The notes: a model not told the origin generated them from the letters alone. DNA of 64,000 nt from Butyrivibrio hungatei DSM 14810 (GCF_900143205.1 NZ_FRDH01000009.1:62001-126000), one strand, 5' to 3'; shown: positions 50,146-59,633, counted from the first letter of the stretch. Numbers and translations: made by a program.

Positions 50146-50685
50146 ATGAAATGGGTATGTCAGGTTTGTGGATATGTACATGAGGGAGATCAGCCACCAG
50201 AGGCTTGTCCAGTATGTAAGGCTCCAGCTTCTAAGTTCCAGAAGCAGGAAGGTGAGAAGGTTTGGGCATGTGAGCATGTTCTTGGTGTTGCAAGTGAAGC
50301 TCCTGAAGAGATAAAGAATGGTCTTCGTGAGATGTTTAACGGTGAGTGTTCAGAAGTTGGAATGTATCTTGCGATGTCCAGAGTTGCTATTAGAGAAGGA
50401 TATCCTGAGATTGGTGCGTTCTATGAGAAGGCTGCTTGGGAAGAGGCTGAGCATGCAGCTCATTTTGCAGAGATGCTTGGTGAAGTTCTTACAAACTCAA
50501 CCAAGAAGAACCTTGAGCTTCGTGCTGATGCAGAGTACGGTGCAACACAGGGAAGAGCAGATCTTGCTAAGAAGGCAAAAGAGCTCAATCTTGATGCAAT
50601 TCATGATGCTGTTCATGAGATTGGCCGTGACGAGGCTAGACATGGCAAGGCATTTGAAGGTCTCTTAAAGAGATACTTTGGATAA
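50146..50685 (+). CDS. Reverse rubrerythrin
   Basis: A 179-residue non-haem iron protein. The rubredoxin domain is at the N terminus (CQVCGYVHEGD and CPVCKAPASKF), the reverse of classic rubrerythrin. The di-iron ferritin-like domain follows, with ligand motifs WEEAEHAAHF and GRDEARHGKAF. In clostridia such proteins reduce hydrogen peroxide and oxygen with electrons from NADH oxidoreductases. GGAG precedes the ATG at 50146; the upstream ATG at 50107 is not supported. It is 54 bp after the Fur-family gene and closed by a terminator. Confidence 0.93.
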   Translation: MKWVCQVCGYVHEGDQPPEACPVCKAPASKFQKQEGEKVWACEHVLGVASEAPEEIKNGLREMFNGECSEVGMYLAMSRVAIREGYPEIGAFYEKAAWEEAEHAAHFAEMLGEVLTNSTKKNLELRADAEYGATQGRADLAKKAKELNLDAIHDAVHEIGRDEARHGKAFEGLLKRYFG

Positions 50686-50703
50686 TAAGGATAATAAAGT
50701 TTT

Positions 50704-50740
50704 AGGGCCGGTGGAATGCAATAATCCACCGGCTCTTTTT
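50704..50740 (+). terminator. Terminator after rubrerythrin
   Basis: GCCGGTGGA pairs with TCCACCGGC over a 9-base loop and is followed by TCTTTTT. Confidence 0.9.
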
Positions 50741-50820
50741 ATACTAATTTTATATTAGAAAACAGGACGATATTATATTATAGTATTAGAGGAATTTTAT
50801 TTAATAGGAGATATAAATAT

Positions 50821-51516
50821 ATGAAAATTGGAATCATTGGAGCGATGGAAGTAGAGGTCGAAACTCTAAAAGAGAAGATGGAGCTTAAGAATACCATCAA
50901 AAAGGCTTCTATGGAGTTCTTTGAGGGAACACTTGGCGGAGTTGACGTAGTTGTAGTTCGCAGTGGTATCTGCAAGGTTAACGCTGGTATCTGTGTTCAG
51001 ATCCTTGTAGATGTTTTTGGCGTTACTCACGTTATCAACACAGGAGCAGCAGGTTCCCTTGATGCCCAGATCAATATCGGGGATATAGTTCTTTCTACAG
51101 ATGTATGCTACCACGATGTTGATGCCACAATTTTTGGATATAAAAAGGGAGAAGTTCCTCAGCTTGGCGTAGCATCTTTTACTGCGGATGAGACTCTTCG
51201 TAACAAAGCAAAAGACGCTATCAAGAAGGCTGCACCTGATCTTGGAATCTTCGAAGGAAGAGTATGCAGCGGCGATCAGTTTATCAGCAGCAATGAAGTT
51301 AAGGATGCTATCAAGGCTGAATTTAACGGAAAGTGCACAGAGATGGAAGGCGCTGCTATTGCACAGGCTGCCTATCTTAACAATATTCCATTCCTTATCA
51401 TCAGAGCCATTTCTGACAAGGCTGATGGAAGTGATATTGTTGATTATCCTGTTTTTGAGGCAAAAGCAGCTAAGGATTGCGCAGCAGCAACACTTGAACT
51501 GTTAAGGAGCTTATGA
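50821..51516 (+). CDS. mtnN: 5'-methylthioadenosine/S-adenosylhomocysteine nucleosidase MtnN (Pfs)
   Basis: A 231-residue nucleosidase that removes adenine from MTA and SAH. IGIIGAMEVEVETLK at the start, NTGAAGSLDAQINIGD, the CSGDQFISS loop, EMEGAAIAQAAY (ribose-binding Glu) and the catalytic Asp in RAISDKADG are all present. Product S-ribosylhomocysteine feeds LuxS (48163). GGAG precedes the ATG. It overlaps the next gene by four bases (ATGA), linking SAH recycling to a cyclic-di-GMP-type protein. Confidence 0.96.
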   Translation: MKIGIIGAMEVEVETLKEKMELKNTIKKASMEFFEGTLGGVDVVVVRSGICKVNAGICVQILVDVFGVTHVINTGAAGSLDAQINIGDIVLSTDVCYHDVDATIFGYKKGEVPQLGVASFTADETLRNKAKDAIKKAAPDLGIFEGRVCSGDQFISSNEVKDAIKAEFNGKCTEMEGAAIAQAAYLNNIPFLIIRAISDKADGSDIVDYPVFEAKAAKDCAAATLELLRSL

Positions 51517-53765
51517 ATACCAAGGGACTTAGTAGAAGAGAATTAAAGATCTTAGCTATCATAGCAATGGTCGTTGACCATACAGCGTGGGGATTTGTTG
51601 ATTTCATGTCGCCGCTTGGTCAGATTATGCACATTTTCGGAAGGCTTACTATTCCGATCATGTGCTTTTTCGTTGCAGAGGGCTATCGCCATACCAGTGA
51701 TTTAAAGAGTTACATTAACAGGATGGCAACTTTTGCTGTTTTTTCGATATTTCCTTTCTATATTTTTTTCCATGAAGAGTATGATTACAGACAAAATATA
51801 ATCTTTGATCTGCTTTTGGCTCTTTTAGCCCTGACAATTGCGGATAATAAGATATTGCCAAAGGGAACCAAAGCAGTTCTCATAGGAGTGCTGTTTGTTA
51901 TTTCCTGGAACATTGGCGGATGGGTGATAATGCCTATCATTTATGTGCTTATCTTTTATTATGGAAAAGACTTTAAAACTAAGGCTAAGTGGTTTGTTTT
52001 TGCTACTGTTGTAATGGAAATATCGCTGATAGCAATGATATTGCTTAATCAGAAGTATCATTTTTCAAAATATGACTGGAATGTAGCTGAGAGACTGTAT
52101 CTTTTAGGTTTTGTGTTTGGACTTATACCATTGTATTTTTATAATGGACAGCTTGGGGAAAAGAAAAATTTATTTAATAAATATTTCTTTTATTGCTTCT
52201 ATCCCGGCCATTTTCTTATATTATCGGCAATCAAATATTTAGTTGGAAATGTGGTTGATCAGGATATATATATAATGGCGCACATAATTGCCCTTGTTAT
52301 CGCATTGATAATGCTGGGATATGTTCTTACAATTAACCCGTCTAGAGCGCAAAATGCAGTTACCTGCTTTATGATCTTCGCAATAATGTATATCTTCGGA
52401 TTTTTGCAAGAGATCACTACAAGAGAAGTAGCGGGTGTTTATACCGGAACTAAATTACAGTTTTTTGCTGAATGTATGCTCTTTATCTCCCTGACGTACT
52501 GCATGCAGGAACTATGTCATACACGAATATCAGGTTTCATCTATTCTTTAGAAATCGTTGTTTCATTCTTTGTAATGTATAGTCTGTTTACATATGAAGA
52601 TAACGGCCTTATGTACAAGGCTATCACAATCAATTACGAAGCAGGAAGCTTTCCTAGAATGCAGGTTGTAGGATATGGAATTGCATTCAAGATCTTTGTG
52701 GTATATAGTTTTGCAGTTTGCCTTATGTGCGTAATAATAGGTGTTAAGAGCGCGAAACATGCTAATAGCCTTCATAAAAAGAGACTTAGATTTCTTTTGT
52801 ACGCTATGATCGTTATGTGGCTGCCATATCTGATCAAGGTATTGAATCTTACCAATGGTTATGAGATTCCGGCTCTTGGAATTCCTTTTGCAGCAATATT
52901 TGTCTCAATATCTCTCGGCAAGTATAGTTACCTCGATTCTATAAGCCTTGATTTTGGCAATGCTCTTAATAAGGGAAAAGAGGGTGTTATTGTAGTAGAT
53001 TCCTCTCACAGGATCCTTTACCACAACAAGTGGGTGAATACAATTTTTGGAGAGTTTTATAAATATGATGACGCCTACGCCGTTCCTATGTTAAAAGACA
53101 TATTTTTAGAAAAGAAAAAGTCTATTGAGATAGGTGGTCATACCTATGAGACACGTATTGAGCCACTTATTGAACAGTCCCATGTCACAGGCCAGATCCT
53201 GTGGATACTTGATCTTACAGAGCACTACAATTACCTGAATATGGTGGAAGAAAGTGCCAGCAAGGATTCACTTACAGGAATTTATAACAGAGGATGGTTT
53301 GAAGAAAACGTTGATCGTATCCTTTCAGAAAAGAGACAGGGCGCATTTATCATGTTAGATCTTGATAATTTCAAGAATGTAAATGATAAATATGGTCACA
53401 AGACAGGTGACGCGGCTTTAGTAGCTCTTGCTTCAGTCATGAAGGCTGCAGAGAAGAGCACTATGAGATACAGGATTTATTCAGGACGAATAGGTGGAGA
53501 TGAGTTCTGTATGTTCATAGAGGGCAGTACAGACAGGAAATGGCTTCAGGACTTTGCAAAAAAACAGATCAGTTCCTATGATGAAGAACTTGTTAAGATG
53601 AGCTACAAAGGTATTACATCAATATCTCTTGGAATCGTTCAGGTGACCGGTGATAGTTACAAGGATAAGGAACTGAATTATGAAAAGCTGTATACTAGCG
53701 CAGATAAGGCATTGTATCTGGCTAAAGAGCACGGAAAAAAGACTTACGAATTTTTAGATATTTAA
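51513..53765 (+). CDS. TraX-like / 7TM / PAS / GGDEF fusion protein
   Basis: A 750-residue membrane protein. Residues 1-~240 match TraX-family membrane acyltransferases (RRELKILAIIAMVVDHTAW, YPGHFLIL at the end). Residues ~245-480 form a second block of about seven TM helices resembling the N-terminal 7TM region of some histidine kinases. A PAS-like segment (~485-575, GVIVVDSSHRILYHN) leads to a GGDEF domain with intact GGDEF near residue 660. The GGDEF half should make c-di-GMP in the cytoplasm. The TraX half would acylate an unknown substrate or sense it. It starts inside the mtnN stop codon with AAGGAG upstream. Confidence 0.82.
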   Translation: MNTKGLSRRELKILAIIAMVVDHTAWGFVDFMSPLGQIMHIFGRLTIPIMCFFVAEGYRHTSDLKSYINRMATFAVFSIFPFYIFFHEEYDYRQNIIFDLLLALLALTIADNKILPKGTKAVLIGVLFVISWNIGGWVIMPIIYVLIFYYGKDFKTKAKWFVFATVVMEISLIAMILLNQKYHFSKYDWNVAERLYLLGFVFGLIPLYFYNGQLGEKKNLFNKYFFYCFYPGHFLILSAIKYLVGNVVDQDIYIMAHIIALVIALIMLGYVLTINPSRAQNAVTCFMIFAIMYIFGFLQEITTREVAGVYTGTKLQFFAECMLFISLTYCMQELCHTRISGFIYSLEIVVSFFVMYSLFTYEDNGLMYKAITINYEAGSFPRMQVVGYGIAFKIFVVYSFAVCLMCVIIGVKSAKHANSLHKKRLRFLLYAMIVMWLPYLIKVLNLTNGYEIPALGIPFAAIFVSISLGKYSYLDSISLDFGNALNKGKEGVIVVDSSHRILYHNKWVNTIFGEFYKYDDAYAVPMLKDIFLEKKKSIEIGGHTYETRIEPLIEQSHVTGQILWILDLTEHYNYLNMVEESASKDSLTGIYNRGWFEENVDRILSEKRQGAFIMLDLDNFKNVNDKYGHKTGDAALVALASVMKAAEKSTMRYRIYSGRIGGDEFCMFIEGSTDRKWLQDFAKKQISSYDEELVKMSYKGITSISLGIVQVTGDSYKDKELNYEKLYTSADKALYLAKEHGKKTYEFLDI

Positions 53766-53781
53766 ATCATTAGCAAAAAAG

Positions 53782-53816
53782 AGGCGTGAAAAGAATCATT
53801 CTTTTCACGCCTTTAT
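53782..53816. terminator. Bidirectional terminator between the GGDEF fusion and pgi
   Basis: AGGCGTGAAAAGAA pairs perfectly with TTCTTTTCACGCCT over a 3-base loop, followed by TTATT. Confidence 0.92.
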
Positions 53817-53832
53817 TATTTATATTCTAAAT

Positions 53833-55413
53833 TCAGATGTTTAAGAGCTTGCTGTATTCTGCAAGAGCTCCATCTGTCTCGTGAGCAAGTACCTTCTTGG
53901 CAAGAACCTTACCAAGCTGAACACCTTCCTGGTCGAAGCTGTTGATATTCCATACAAATCCCTGGAACATAACCTTATTCTCAAAGTGAGCAAGGAGAGC
54001 ACCAAGAGACTTAGGATTAAGCTCTTCACCAATGATGATGCTTGAAGGACGTCCACCCTTGAAGTTCTTGTTGAGGTTCTCATCTTTTTTACCACAAGCA
54101 AATGCAACGATCTGAGCTGCTACGTTTGCGCAGAGCTTCTGCTGGCTTGTGCTGTCCTGAATGTTAACGTCATTCTGGAGCTGGCTGTTCTTGAATCCAA
54201 TGAACTGAAGAGGAATAATATCTGTTCCCTGATGAAGGAGCTGATAGAATGAATGCTGTCCATTTGTACCAGGTTCACCAAAGATGATAGGACCAGTTAC
54301 ATAGTTGATTGGCTCGCCAAAACGGTTAACGCTCTTACCATTTGACTCCATGTCAAGCTGCTGTAAGTGAGCAGGGAAACGGCTAAGTCCCTGTGAATAA
54401 GGAAGTACAGCTGTGCTACCATATCCTAAGATATTTCTCTCGTAAACACCGATCATAGCATCGAGCATTGCTGGGTTCTCAAGCATATTAGGATTAGCTG
54501 CAAGTTTGTCCTCTTCTGCAGCACCATCGAGGAACTGAGCAAATACGTCAGGACCAAATGCAAGTGAAAGAACTGCTCCGCCAACGCCTGATGTTGATGA
54601 ATAACGTCCACCAATATAGTCATCCATGAAGAATGCTTCAAGGTAATTATCACTCTTGGCAAGGGGTGATGTCTCAGAAGTAACAGCGATCATGTGCTTG
54701 GATGAATCAAGGCCTGCCTTCTTGAGTGCATCTATTACGAAAGACTCATTTGTTAATGTCTCAAGTGTTGTTCCTGATTTTGAAACAAGGATAAAGATTG
54801 AATGAGCTACATCGATAGAATTAAGAACTGCTGAAGCATCATCAGGATCTACATTACTGATGAACTTGGCTTCCATCTTGAAGTTGCCAGTTCTGTGTGC
54901 CCAGTTCTCAAGAGCAAGGTACATAGCTCTTGGACCGAGGTCTGAACCACCGATACCGATCTGAACAACTGTTGTAAACTTCTCACCCTTGGCATTTGTG
55001 ATCTCACCTGAGTGAACTTTGTTTGCGAACTCTGCGATTCGCTTCTGTTCATTTAAGTAAAAGTCTCTTTTATTTACTCCATCAGCCATAACGTTGTCAC
55101 CAAGCTGGCCTCTGGTAAGCTGGTGAAGAACCATTCTCTTCTCACCAGTATTGATAACTTCTCCATTGTAAAGAGCTGCATATTTGTCAGAAAGCTGAGC
55201 CTCATCAGCAAGAGCCTTGAGAGCAGAAAGAACGTTATCATCAACTTCCTTTGCAGCGTAATTGTAAGAAAGACCAGCCGCCATTTTTACTGAGTAGTTC
55301 TTTACTCTTTTGGCGCCGCTTTCACCTGTCATAGCAGATACGAGATCTACATGCTTAACATTTTTAAGATCGTCGTAAGCTTTAAGTGTGTCAAGATTTT
55401 TCCAATCAACCAT
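53833..55413 (-). CDS. pgi: Glucose-6-phosphate isomerase
   Basis: A 526-residue cytoplasmic isomerase that interconverts glucose-6-phosphate and fructose-6-phosphate. VQIGIGGSDLGPRAMYLALE is the phosphate-binding segment and VSKSGTTLETLTNE the second SIS signature; GEPGTNGQHSFYQLLHQG contains the catalytic Glu/His region. AGGAGG precedes the ATG. It stands alone between a bidirectional terminator and a divergent GH43 gene. Confidence 0.96.
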   Translation of the reverse strand: MVDWKNLDTLKAYDDLKNVKHVDLVSAMTGESGAKRVKNYSVKMAAGLSYNYAAKEVDDNVLSALKALADEAQLSDKYAALYNGEVINTGEKRMVLHQLTRGQLGDNVMADGVNKRDFYLNEQKRIAEFANKVHSGEITNAKGEKFTTVVQIGIGGSDLGPRAMYLALENWAHRTGNFKMEAKFISNVDPDDASAVLNSIDVAHSIFILVSKSGTTLETLTNESFVIDALKKAGLDSSKHMIAVTSETSPLAKSDNYLEAFFMDDYIGGRYSSTSGVGGAVLSLAFGPDVFAQFLDGAAEEDKLAANPNMLENPAMLDAMIGVYERNILGYGSTAVLPYSQGLSRFPAHLQQLDMESNGKSVNRFGEPINYVTGPIIFGEPGTNGQHSFYQLLHQGTDIIPLQFIGFKNSQLQNDVNIQDSTSQQKLCANVAAQIVAFACGKKDENLNKNFKGGRPSSIIIGEELNPKSLGALLAHFENKVMFQGFVWNINSFDQEGVQLGKVLAKKVLAHETDGALAEYSKLLNI

Positions 55414-55513
55414 TATATAATCCTCCTATCAGGTAACAAGGAAAACGTATTCCTTTACCAAGTTAAAGTTTAGCAAAGAACCAGGTTCATATCAAGAAGA
55501 AGACTATAAAATA

Positions 55514-55540
55514 TTGATAATGTTTTGTGATAGGTATAAT
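55514..55540 (+). promoter_or_regulatory. Putative GH43 promoter
   Basis: -35 TTGATA (55514-55519), 15-base spacer and perfect -10 TATAAT (55535-55540). The spacer is short, so activity may depend on an activator or a slightly shifted -35. Confidence 0.5.
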
Positions 55541-55577
55541 ATTTTAGATAAAACTAATAAACCAAGCGGAGGGCAGT

Positions 55578-56516
55578 ATGGGAGCGTATTTGTTTGCACA
55601 CTTCAAAGAAAAAACAACACCAGATGGAGAACAATTATACTTTGGCGTTTCTAAGGACGGATTTAACTGGGAGAAGGTAAATAATGGAGATCCTATCCTT
55701 GAAAGTCACCTTGGAGAGCAGGGCGTAAGAGACTTCACAATTACAAGAAAAAAGGATAACACATTTGTAATTCTCGCTACAGACCTTGCTATAGCACGTA
55801 ACTTCAAAGATAAATACGAAAATAACTGGAACAAGGTAAATAGAGAAGGTAGTAAATATCTTTCAAAATGGGAGTCAAAGGACCTTGTAAACTGGTCTGA
55901 GCAGGAACTGGTCAAAGTAGTTGACGATAACTACGGCTGTGCCTGGGCTCCAGACATCATTTTTGATGAAGAGGCCGGAGATTATATGGTTCATTGGTCT
56001 TCAAGATATCCTGGGGATTCTGATAACTTTATGGCTATCTATTATGCTAAGACCAAGGATTTCAAGACATACACAGAGCCAAAGCAGCTTTGTAATAAAT
56101 GTGATACAGGAATCATTGATTCTAACATTGTTTATGAAAATGGTTACTACTACAGATTCTTAAAGAGTGATTTCAATCCAGAGCACATTATCCTTGAGAG
56201 AGGAACATCTCTTACAGGAAAGTACGAGAGAATGCCTGCATTTGATGAAGAGATGGACAAATTAGAGCAGGGACAGTACGAAGCTCCAACTTGCTATAAG
56301 CTTCCTGATGGCAGCTGGTGTGTAATGCTTGATTTCTACGGTTGTGAGAAGGAAAAACAGGGTTATGTACCATTTGTTGCCAAGGATATTTCTACAGGCC
56401 GCTTTGTACGTTCAGATAAGGAATTTAGCTTCCCTTATGGATTTAAGCACGGAACAGTCATGGAGATCACAGACGAAGAGTACGACAGGATCAAAAAGCA
56501 CTATCCAAACCGTTAA
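55578..56516 (+). CDS. Glycoside hydrolase family 43-like protein
   Basis: A 312-residue five-bladed beta-propeller glycosidase without signal peptide. Candidate catalytic residues: base Asp in VRDFTITR, modulating Asp in IIDSNIVYENG and acid Glu in QYEAPTCYKL. These are in the GH43 order. Substrates of the family are arabinosyl or xylosyl linkages in hemicellulose; with the GH51 enzyme at 34319 it fits degradation of imported arabinoxylan fragments. CGGAGGG precedes the ATG. Confidence 0.85.
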   Translation: MGAYLFAHFKEKTTPDGEQLYFGVSKDGFNWEKVNNGDPILESHLGEQGVRDFTITRKKDNTFVILATDLAIARNFKDKYENNWNKVNREGSKYLSKWESKDLVNWSEQELVKVVDDNYGCAWAPDIIFDEEAGDYMVHWSSRYPGDSDNFMAIYYAKTKDFKTYTEPKQLCNKCDTGIIDSNIVYENGYYYRFLKSDFNPEHIILERGTSLTGKYERMPAFDEEMDKLEQGQYEAPTCYKLPDGSWCVMLDFYGCEKEKQGYVPFVAKDISTGRFVRSDKEFSFPYGFKHGTVMEITDEEYDRIKKHYPNR

Positions 56517-56574
56517 AAAATTTAGAAAGTAGTCGTTTATCTTTGATATATATATTTTTTAGAATTTAGAATTA

Positions 56575-56583
56575 TGGTATACT
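56575..56583 (+). promoter_or_regulatory. Extended -10 promoter before the sensor kinase gene
   Basis: TGG-TATACT forms an extended -10 (TGn) element; no good -35 is visible upstream, as expected for this class. Confidence 0.5.
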
Positions 56584-56604
56584 AAAAAGTGTATAGGGGG
56601 ACTT

Positions 56605-58116
56605 ATGCGTTTTCGTACTAAACTCTTAATAACCTCACTTGCAATAGTGATTATACCGATGATTCTAGCACTTGGTGCTTATCTCGCTGTTGGACGATAT
56701 TTGGTGCATGAACAGAATATCGATAATGGCAGGGTTGTGGATTACGGAATGGTATCCGATCCGGGTGGAACTTTCTCTGAGATGACAGATCAATTGGTAA
56801 AAGAGATTCTAGTAACCATGCTGGTTGATCCTTTCGTTTTAGAAAACGAAGAGTATCTTAGTGAGATAGACCAAAAGATAGCATCAAAATATGCATATAT
56901 TATCGTAAAGAAAGGCTACTCGATCTATTATGTAGCTAATCCGGAAATGGCCCAGGAAGTTATATACGAGCTTCCAGGCTTCGGAACAGATATCAAAGGT
57001 GTGTATTTTACGTCGTCCAAGCATCTCGTAAGACAGATGGATTTTTATTTCTCAGATGGTGATGAAGGAAGTCTTTATATCATATCTGGTATCAGGACAG
57101 GACTTACAACATCGCTGGTGGTATATATGGCAATTGCCATAATTCTGATCCTTCTGGTTACAAGTATTCTTTTAACTACCTGGATAGGACGAAGTTTCTT
57201 TAGACCTATAGATGAACTGAACATAGCCATGCAGCATATCAAAGATGGAAATTTTGATTATATGCTTCCCACGGACGTCAAGGAAAAGGGCGAGATAGGG
57301 GCCATGTATCGTAACTATGAGGACATGAGGCTGAGGCTAAAAGAGTCAGCAGATGAAAAGATAGACAGAGAGAGGCAAAACAAAGAGCTTATCAGTAATA
57401 TCTCTCACGATCTGAAAACTCCTATCACTGCTATAAAAGGCTATTCACAAGGCCTTTTGGAAGGAGTTGCAGATAGCCCTGAGAAACAGATGAAGTACAT
57501 CAAGATCATTAACAATAAGGCCAACGACATGAACAACCTTATAAATGAACTTACATTGTACTCCAGTATTGATAACAACCGCATTCCATACAATTTTGTT
57601 AAGATCAACGTCGCAGAGTACTTTGGCGACTGCATCGAAGAGATAGGAGCGGATCTAGAGAGCAAATCAGTCAAGCTTAATTATTCTAATCTAACTACGC
57701 CGGATACGCAGATCGTTGCTGATCCAGAACAGATTAAACGAGTTATAAATAATGTTGTGAATAATAGTGTTAAATATCTTGATAGAGACGATGGCAGCGG
57801 CCAGATTGACATCAGGATTTTGGATGAAGTAGATTCCATAAGGATCGAACTTGAGGATAATGGTAAAGGAATCGCCCAAAAAGACATCCCGAACATATTC
57901 GACAGGTTCTATCGCACAGATGCTTCAAGGAATTCCAAGCAGGGAGGAAGCGGAATCGGATTATCCATTGTTAAAAAGATCATTGAAGATCATGGCGGTT
58001 ATATCTGGGCTACCAGCCATGAAGGTGAAGGAACATGCATGCACTTTGTGTTGAGAAAGTACATTGAATTCTCATCTGGTGCTGAAACCGTTACTGTTGA
58101 CAATGAAAACCTATAA
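56605..58116 (+). CDS. Sensor histidine kinase with HAMP domain
   Basis: A 503-residue kinase. TM1 at ~8-30, extracellular sensor ~31-170, TM2 at ~172-197, HAMP ~198-250, then HisKA with NISHDLKTPITAIKGYSQG (His phosphoacceptor), and HATPase with NNVVNNSVKYL, DNGKGIA, FYRTDASRNSK and GSGIGLSIVKK. It phosphorylates the regulator encoded next. The signal is unknown. GGGGGG precedes the ATG. Kinase before regulator is less common than the reverse order in the other two systems here. Confidence 0.93.
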   Translation: MRFRTKLLITSLAIVIIPMILALGAYLAVGRYLVHEQNIDNGRVVDYGMVSDPGGTFSEMTDQLVKEILVTMLVDPFVLENEEYLSEIDQKIASKYAYIIVKKGYSIYYVANPEMAQEVIYELPGFGTDIKGVYFTSSKHLVRQMDFYFSDGDEGSLYIISGIRTGLTTSLVVYMAIAIILILLVTSILLTTWIGRSFFRPIDELNIAMQHIKDGNFDYMLPTDVKEKGEIGAMYRNYEDMRLRLKESADEKIDRERQNKELISNISHDLKTPITAIKGYSQGLLEGVADSPEKQMKYIKIINNKANDMNNLINELTLYSSIDNNRIPYNFVKINVAEYFGDCIEEIGADLESKSVKLNYSNLTTPDTQIVADPEQIKRVINNVVNNSVKYLDRDDGSGQIDIRILDEVDSIRIELEDNGKGIAQKDIPNIFDRFYRTDASRNSKQGGSGIGLSIVKKIIEDHGGYIWATSHEGEGTCMHFVLRKYIEFSSGAETVTVDNENL

Positions 58117-58138
58117 CACAAAGAAAGGCGAAAAGTGT

Positions 58139-58828
58139 ATGAGCAGAATACTTATTGTTGAGGATGAAGAGGCTATTGCAGACCTTGAGAAGGACTATCT
58201 TGAACTGAGTGACTTTGAGGTCTCAATAGAAAACACAGGTGATGCAGGTCTTCAGACAGCACTTGCAGAGGATTTTGACCTTATCATCTTGGATCTCATG
58301 CTTCCAGGAATGGACGGATTTGAGGTTTGTAAGCACATCAGAGAAAAGAAAGATGTGCCAATTCTCATGGTTTCAGCCAAGAAGGATGACATCGACAAGA
58401 TAAGAGGTCTTGGACTTGGAGCAGATGATTATATCACCAAGCCATTTAGCCCATCTGAGCTTGTTGCCCGTGTTAAGGCACACATGGCAAGATACTCAAG
58501 ACTTGTTGGATCAGGACATGAATCTAATGATTTCGTAGAAATCAGAGGACTCAAGATTGACAAGACTGCTAGAAGAGTATACGTAGACGGAGATGAAAAG
58601 AGCTTCACAACAAAGGAATTCGATCTTCTTACATTCCTTGCTGAGAATCCTAATCATGTATTTACAAAGGAAGAGCTCTTCCGCAAGATCTGGAACATGG
58701 ATTCAATCGGCGATATCGCTACTGTAACAGTACATATCAAAAAGATCCGTGAAAAGATCGAATATGATACATCAAACCCACAGTACATTGAGACAATCTG
58801 GGGCGTTGGCTACAGATTTAAGGTTTGA
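58139..58828 (+). CDS. OmpR/PhoB-family response regulator
   Basis: A 229-residue regulator. Receiver: VEDEEAIADLE pocket, phosphoacceptor Asp in LIILDLMLPGMDG, Lys in YITKPFSP. C-terminal winged helix ends IWGVGYRFKV. I chose ATG at 58139 with GAAAGG upstream, 22 bp after the kinase; a longer frame from 58064 overlaps the kinase gene and lacks support. Confidence 0.93.
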   Translation: MSRILIVEDEEAIADLEKDYLELSDFEVSIENTGDAGLQTALAEDFDLIILDLMLPGMDGFEVCKHIREKKDVPILMVSAKKDDIDKIRGLGLGADDYITKPFSPSELVARVKAHMARYSRLVGSGHESNDFVEIRGLKIDKTARRVYVDGDEKSFTTKEFDLLTFLAENPNHVFTKEELFRKIWNMDSIGDIATVTVHIKKIREKIEYDTSNPQYIETIWGVGYRFKV

Positions 58829-58856
58829 TTATTTAACATTTTAATTTTATTATTAT

Positions 58857-58916
58857 CGGCAGGAGGCATTATGGCTGGCTTTTGTCAGGCGTAATTATTC
58901 CTGCCGTAATTTTTTC
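58857..58916 (+). terminator. Terminator-like hairpin enclosing a 7-codon ORF
   Basis: CGGCAGGA (58857-58864) pairs with TCCTGCCG (58899-58906), followed by TAATTTTTT. The 34-base loop contains ATG at 58871 of a 7-codon frame (MAGFCQA), and its GGAGG ribosome binding site overlaps the left arm. It lies between the response regulator and pseudouridine synthase genes. Confidence 0.6.
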
Positions 58917-58943
58917 TAATGTGGAATTTATAGGAGTATTGAT

Positions 58944-59633
58944 TTGAAGCGTTTGGAATACATTTTTGAAGACAAGGATATAATAGTTTGCCACAAGCCT
59001 GCTGGAATGGCCACAGAAGGTGCAAGAGCAGGACAGATGGACCTTGTCAGCAGTGTGAGAAATTATCTTGCAAGGAAAGATGGATCAAAGAGCTCAAAGC
59101 CGCCCTATGTAGGTACGGTTTACCGGCTTGATCAGCCCGTAGAAGGCGTTGTGGTAGTATGCAAGACAAAACAAGCAGCTTCAGATCTAGCAAGGCAGAT
59201 AAAGGAACACAAAACAGATAAGTATTACTATGCTGTTTGCTATGGGGCTGTTCCTGAAGAAAAGGGCCATTTATCAGACTATCTGATCAGAAACTTAGAT
59301 ACTGGCCTTGCTGAAGTAACTGAGAATACTGCCGATGCCAAGAAGGCAGAGCTTGACTACGAAGTCCTATGGCGTAAAAAAGGATGTACACTTCTTAGGA
59401 TCAAGCTTTTAACAGGGCGTTTTCACCAGATAAGAGTTCAGATGGCGCATATGGGATTTCCTATAGTTGGAGACCAAAAGTACGGAAATGCAGAATCTAT
59501 GGGCGTATCCAAGGAATTAGGCCTATCAAATGTATGCCTTTGCTGCTACAAATTTGGATTTAAACATCCGGTGACCAAAAAGAAAGTATCCTATGAAGTT
59601 GAACCGGAATTCTTAAAATCTTTTGATGAATAA
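58944..59633 (+). CDS. RluA-family RNA pseudouridine synthase
   Basis: A 229-residue enzyme that isomerises uridine in rRNA or tRNA. The catalytic motif is YRLDQPVEGVVVV (Asp in RLD), LTGRFHQIRVQMAHMGFPI is the conserved RluA segment, and GDQKYG follows. The target site is not known. The start is a TTG with AGGAG about 8 bases upstream. There is no N-terminal S4 domain. Confidence 0.9.
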   Translation: MKRLEYIFEDKDIIVCHKPAGMATEGARAGQMDLVSSVRNYLARKDGSKSSKPPYVGTVYRLDQPVEGVVVVCKTKQAASDLARQIKEHKTDKYYYAVCYGAVPEEKGHLSDYLIRNLDTGLAEVTENTADAKKAELDYEVLWRKKGCTLLRIKLLTGRFHQIRVQMAHMGFPIVGDQKYGNAESMGVSKELGLSNVCLCCYKFGFKHPVTKKKVSYEVEPEFLKSFDE

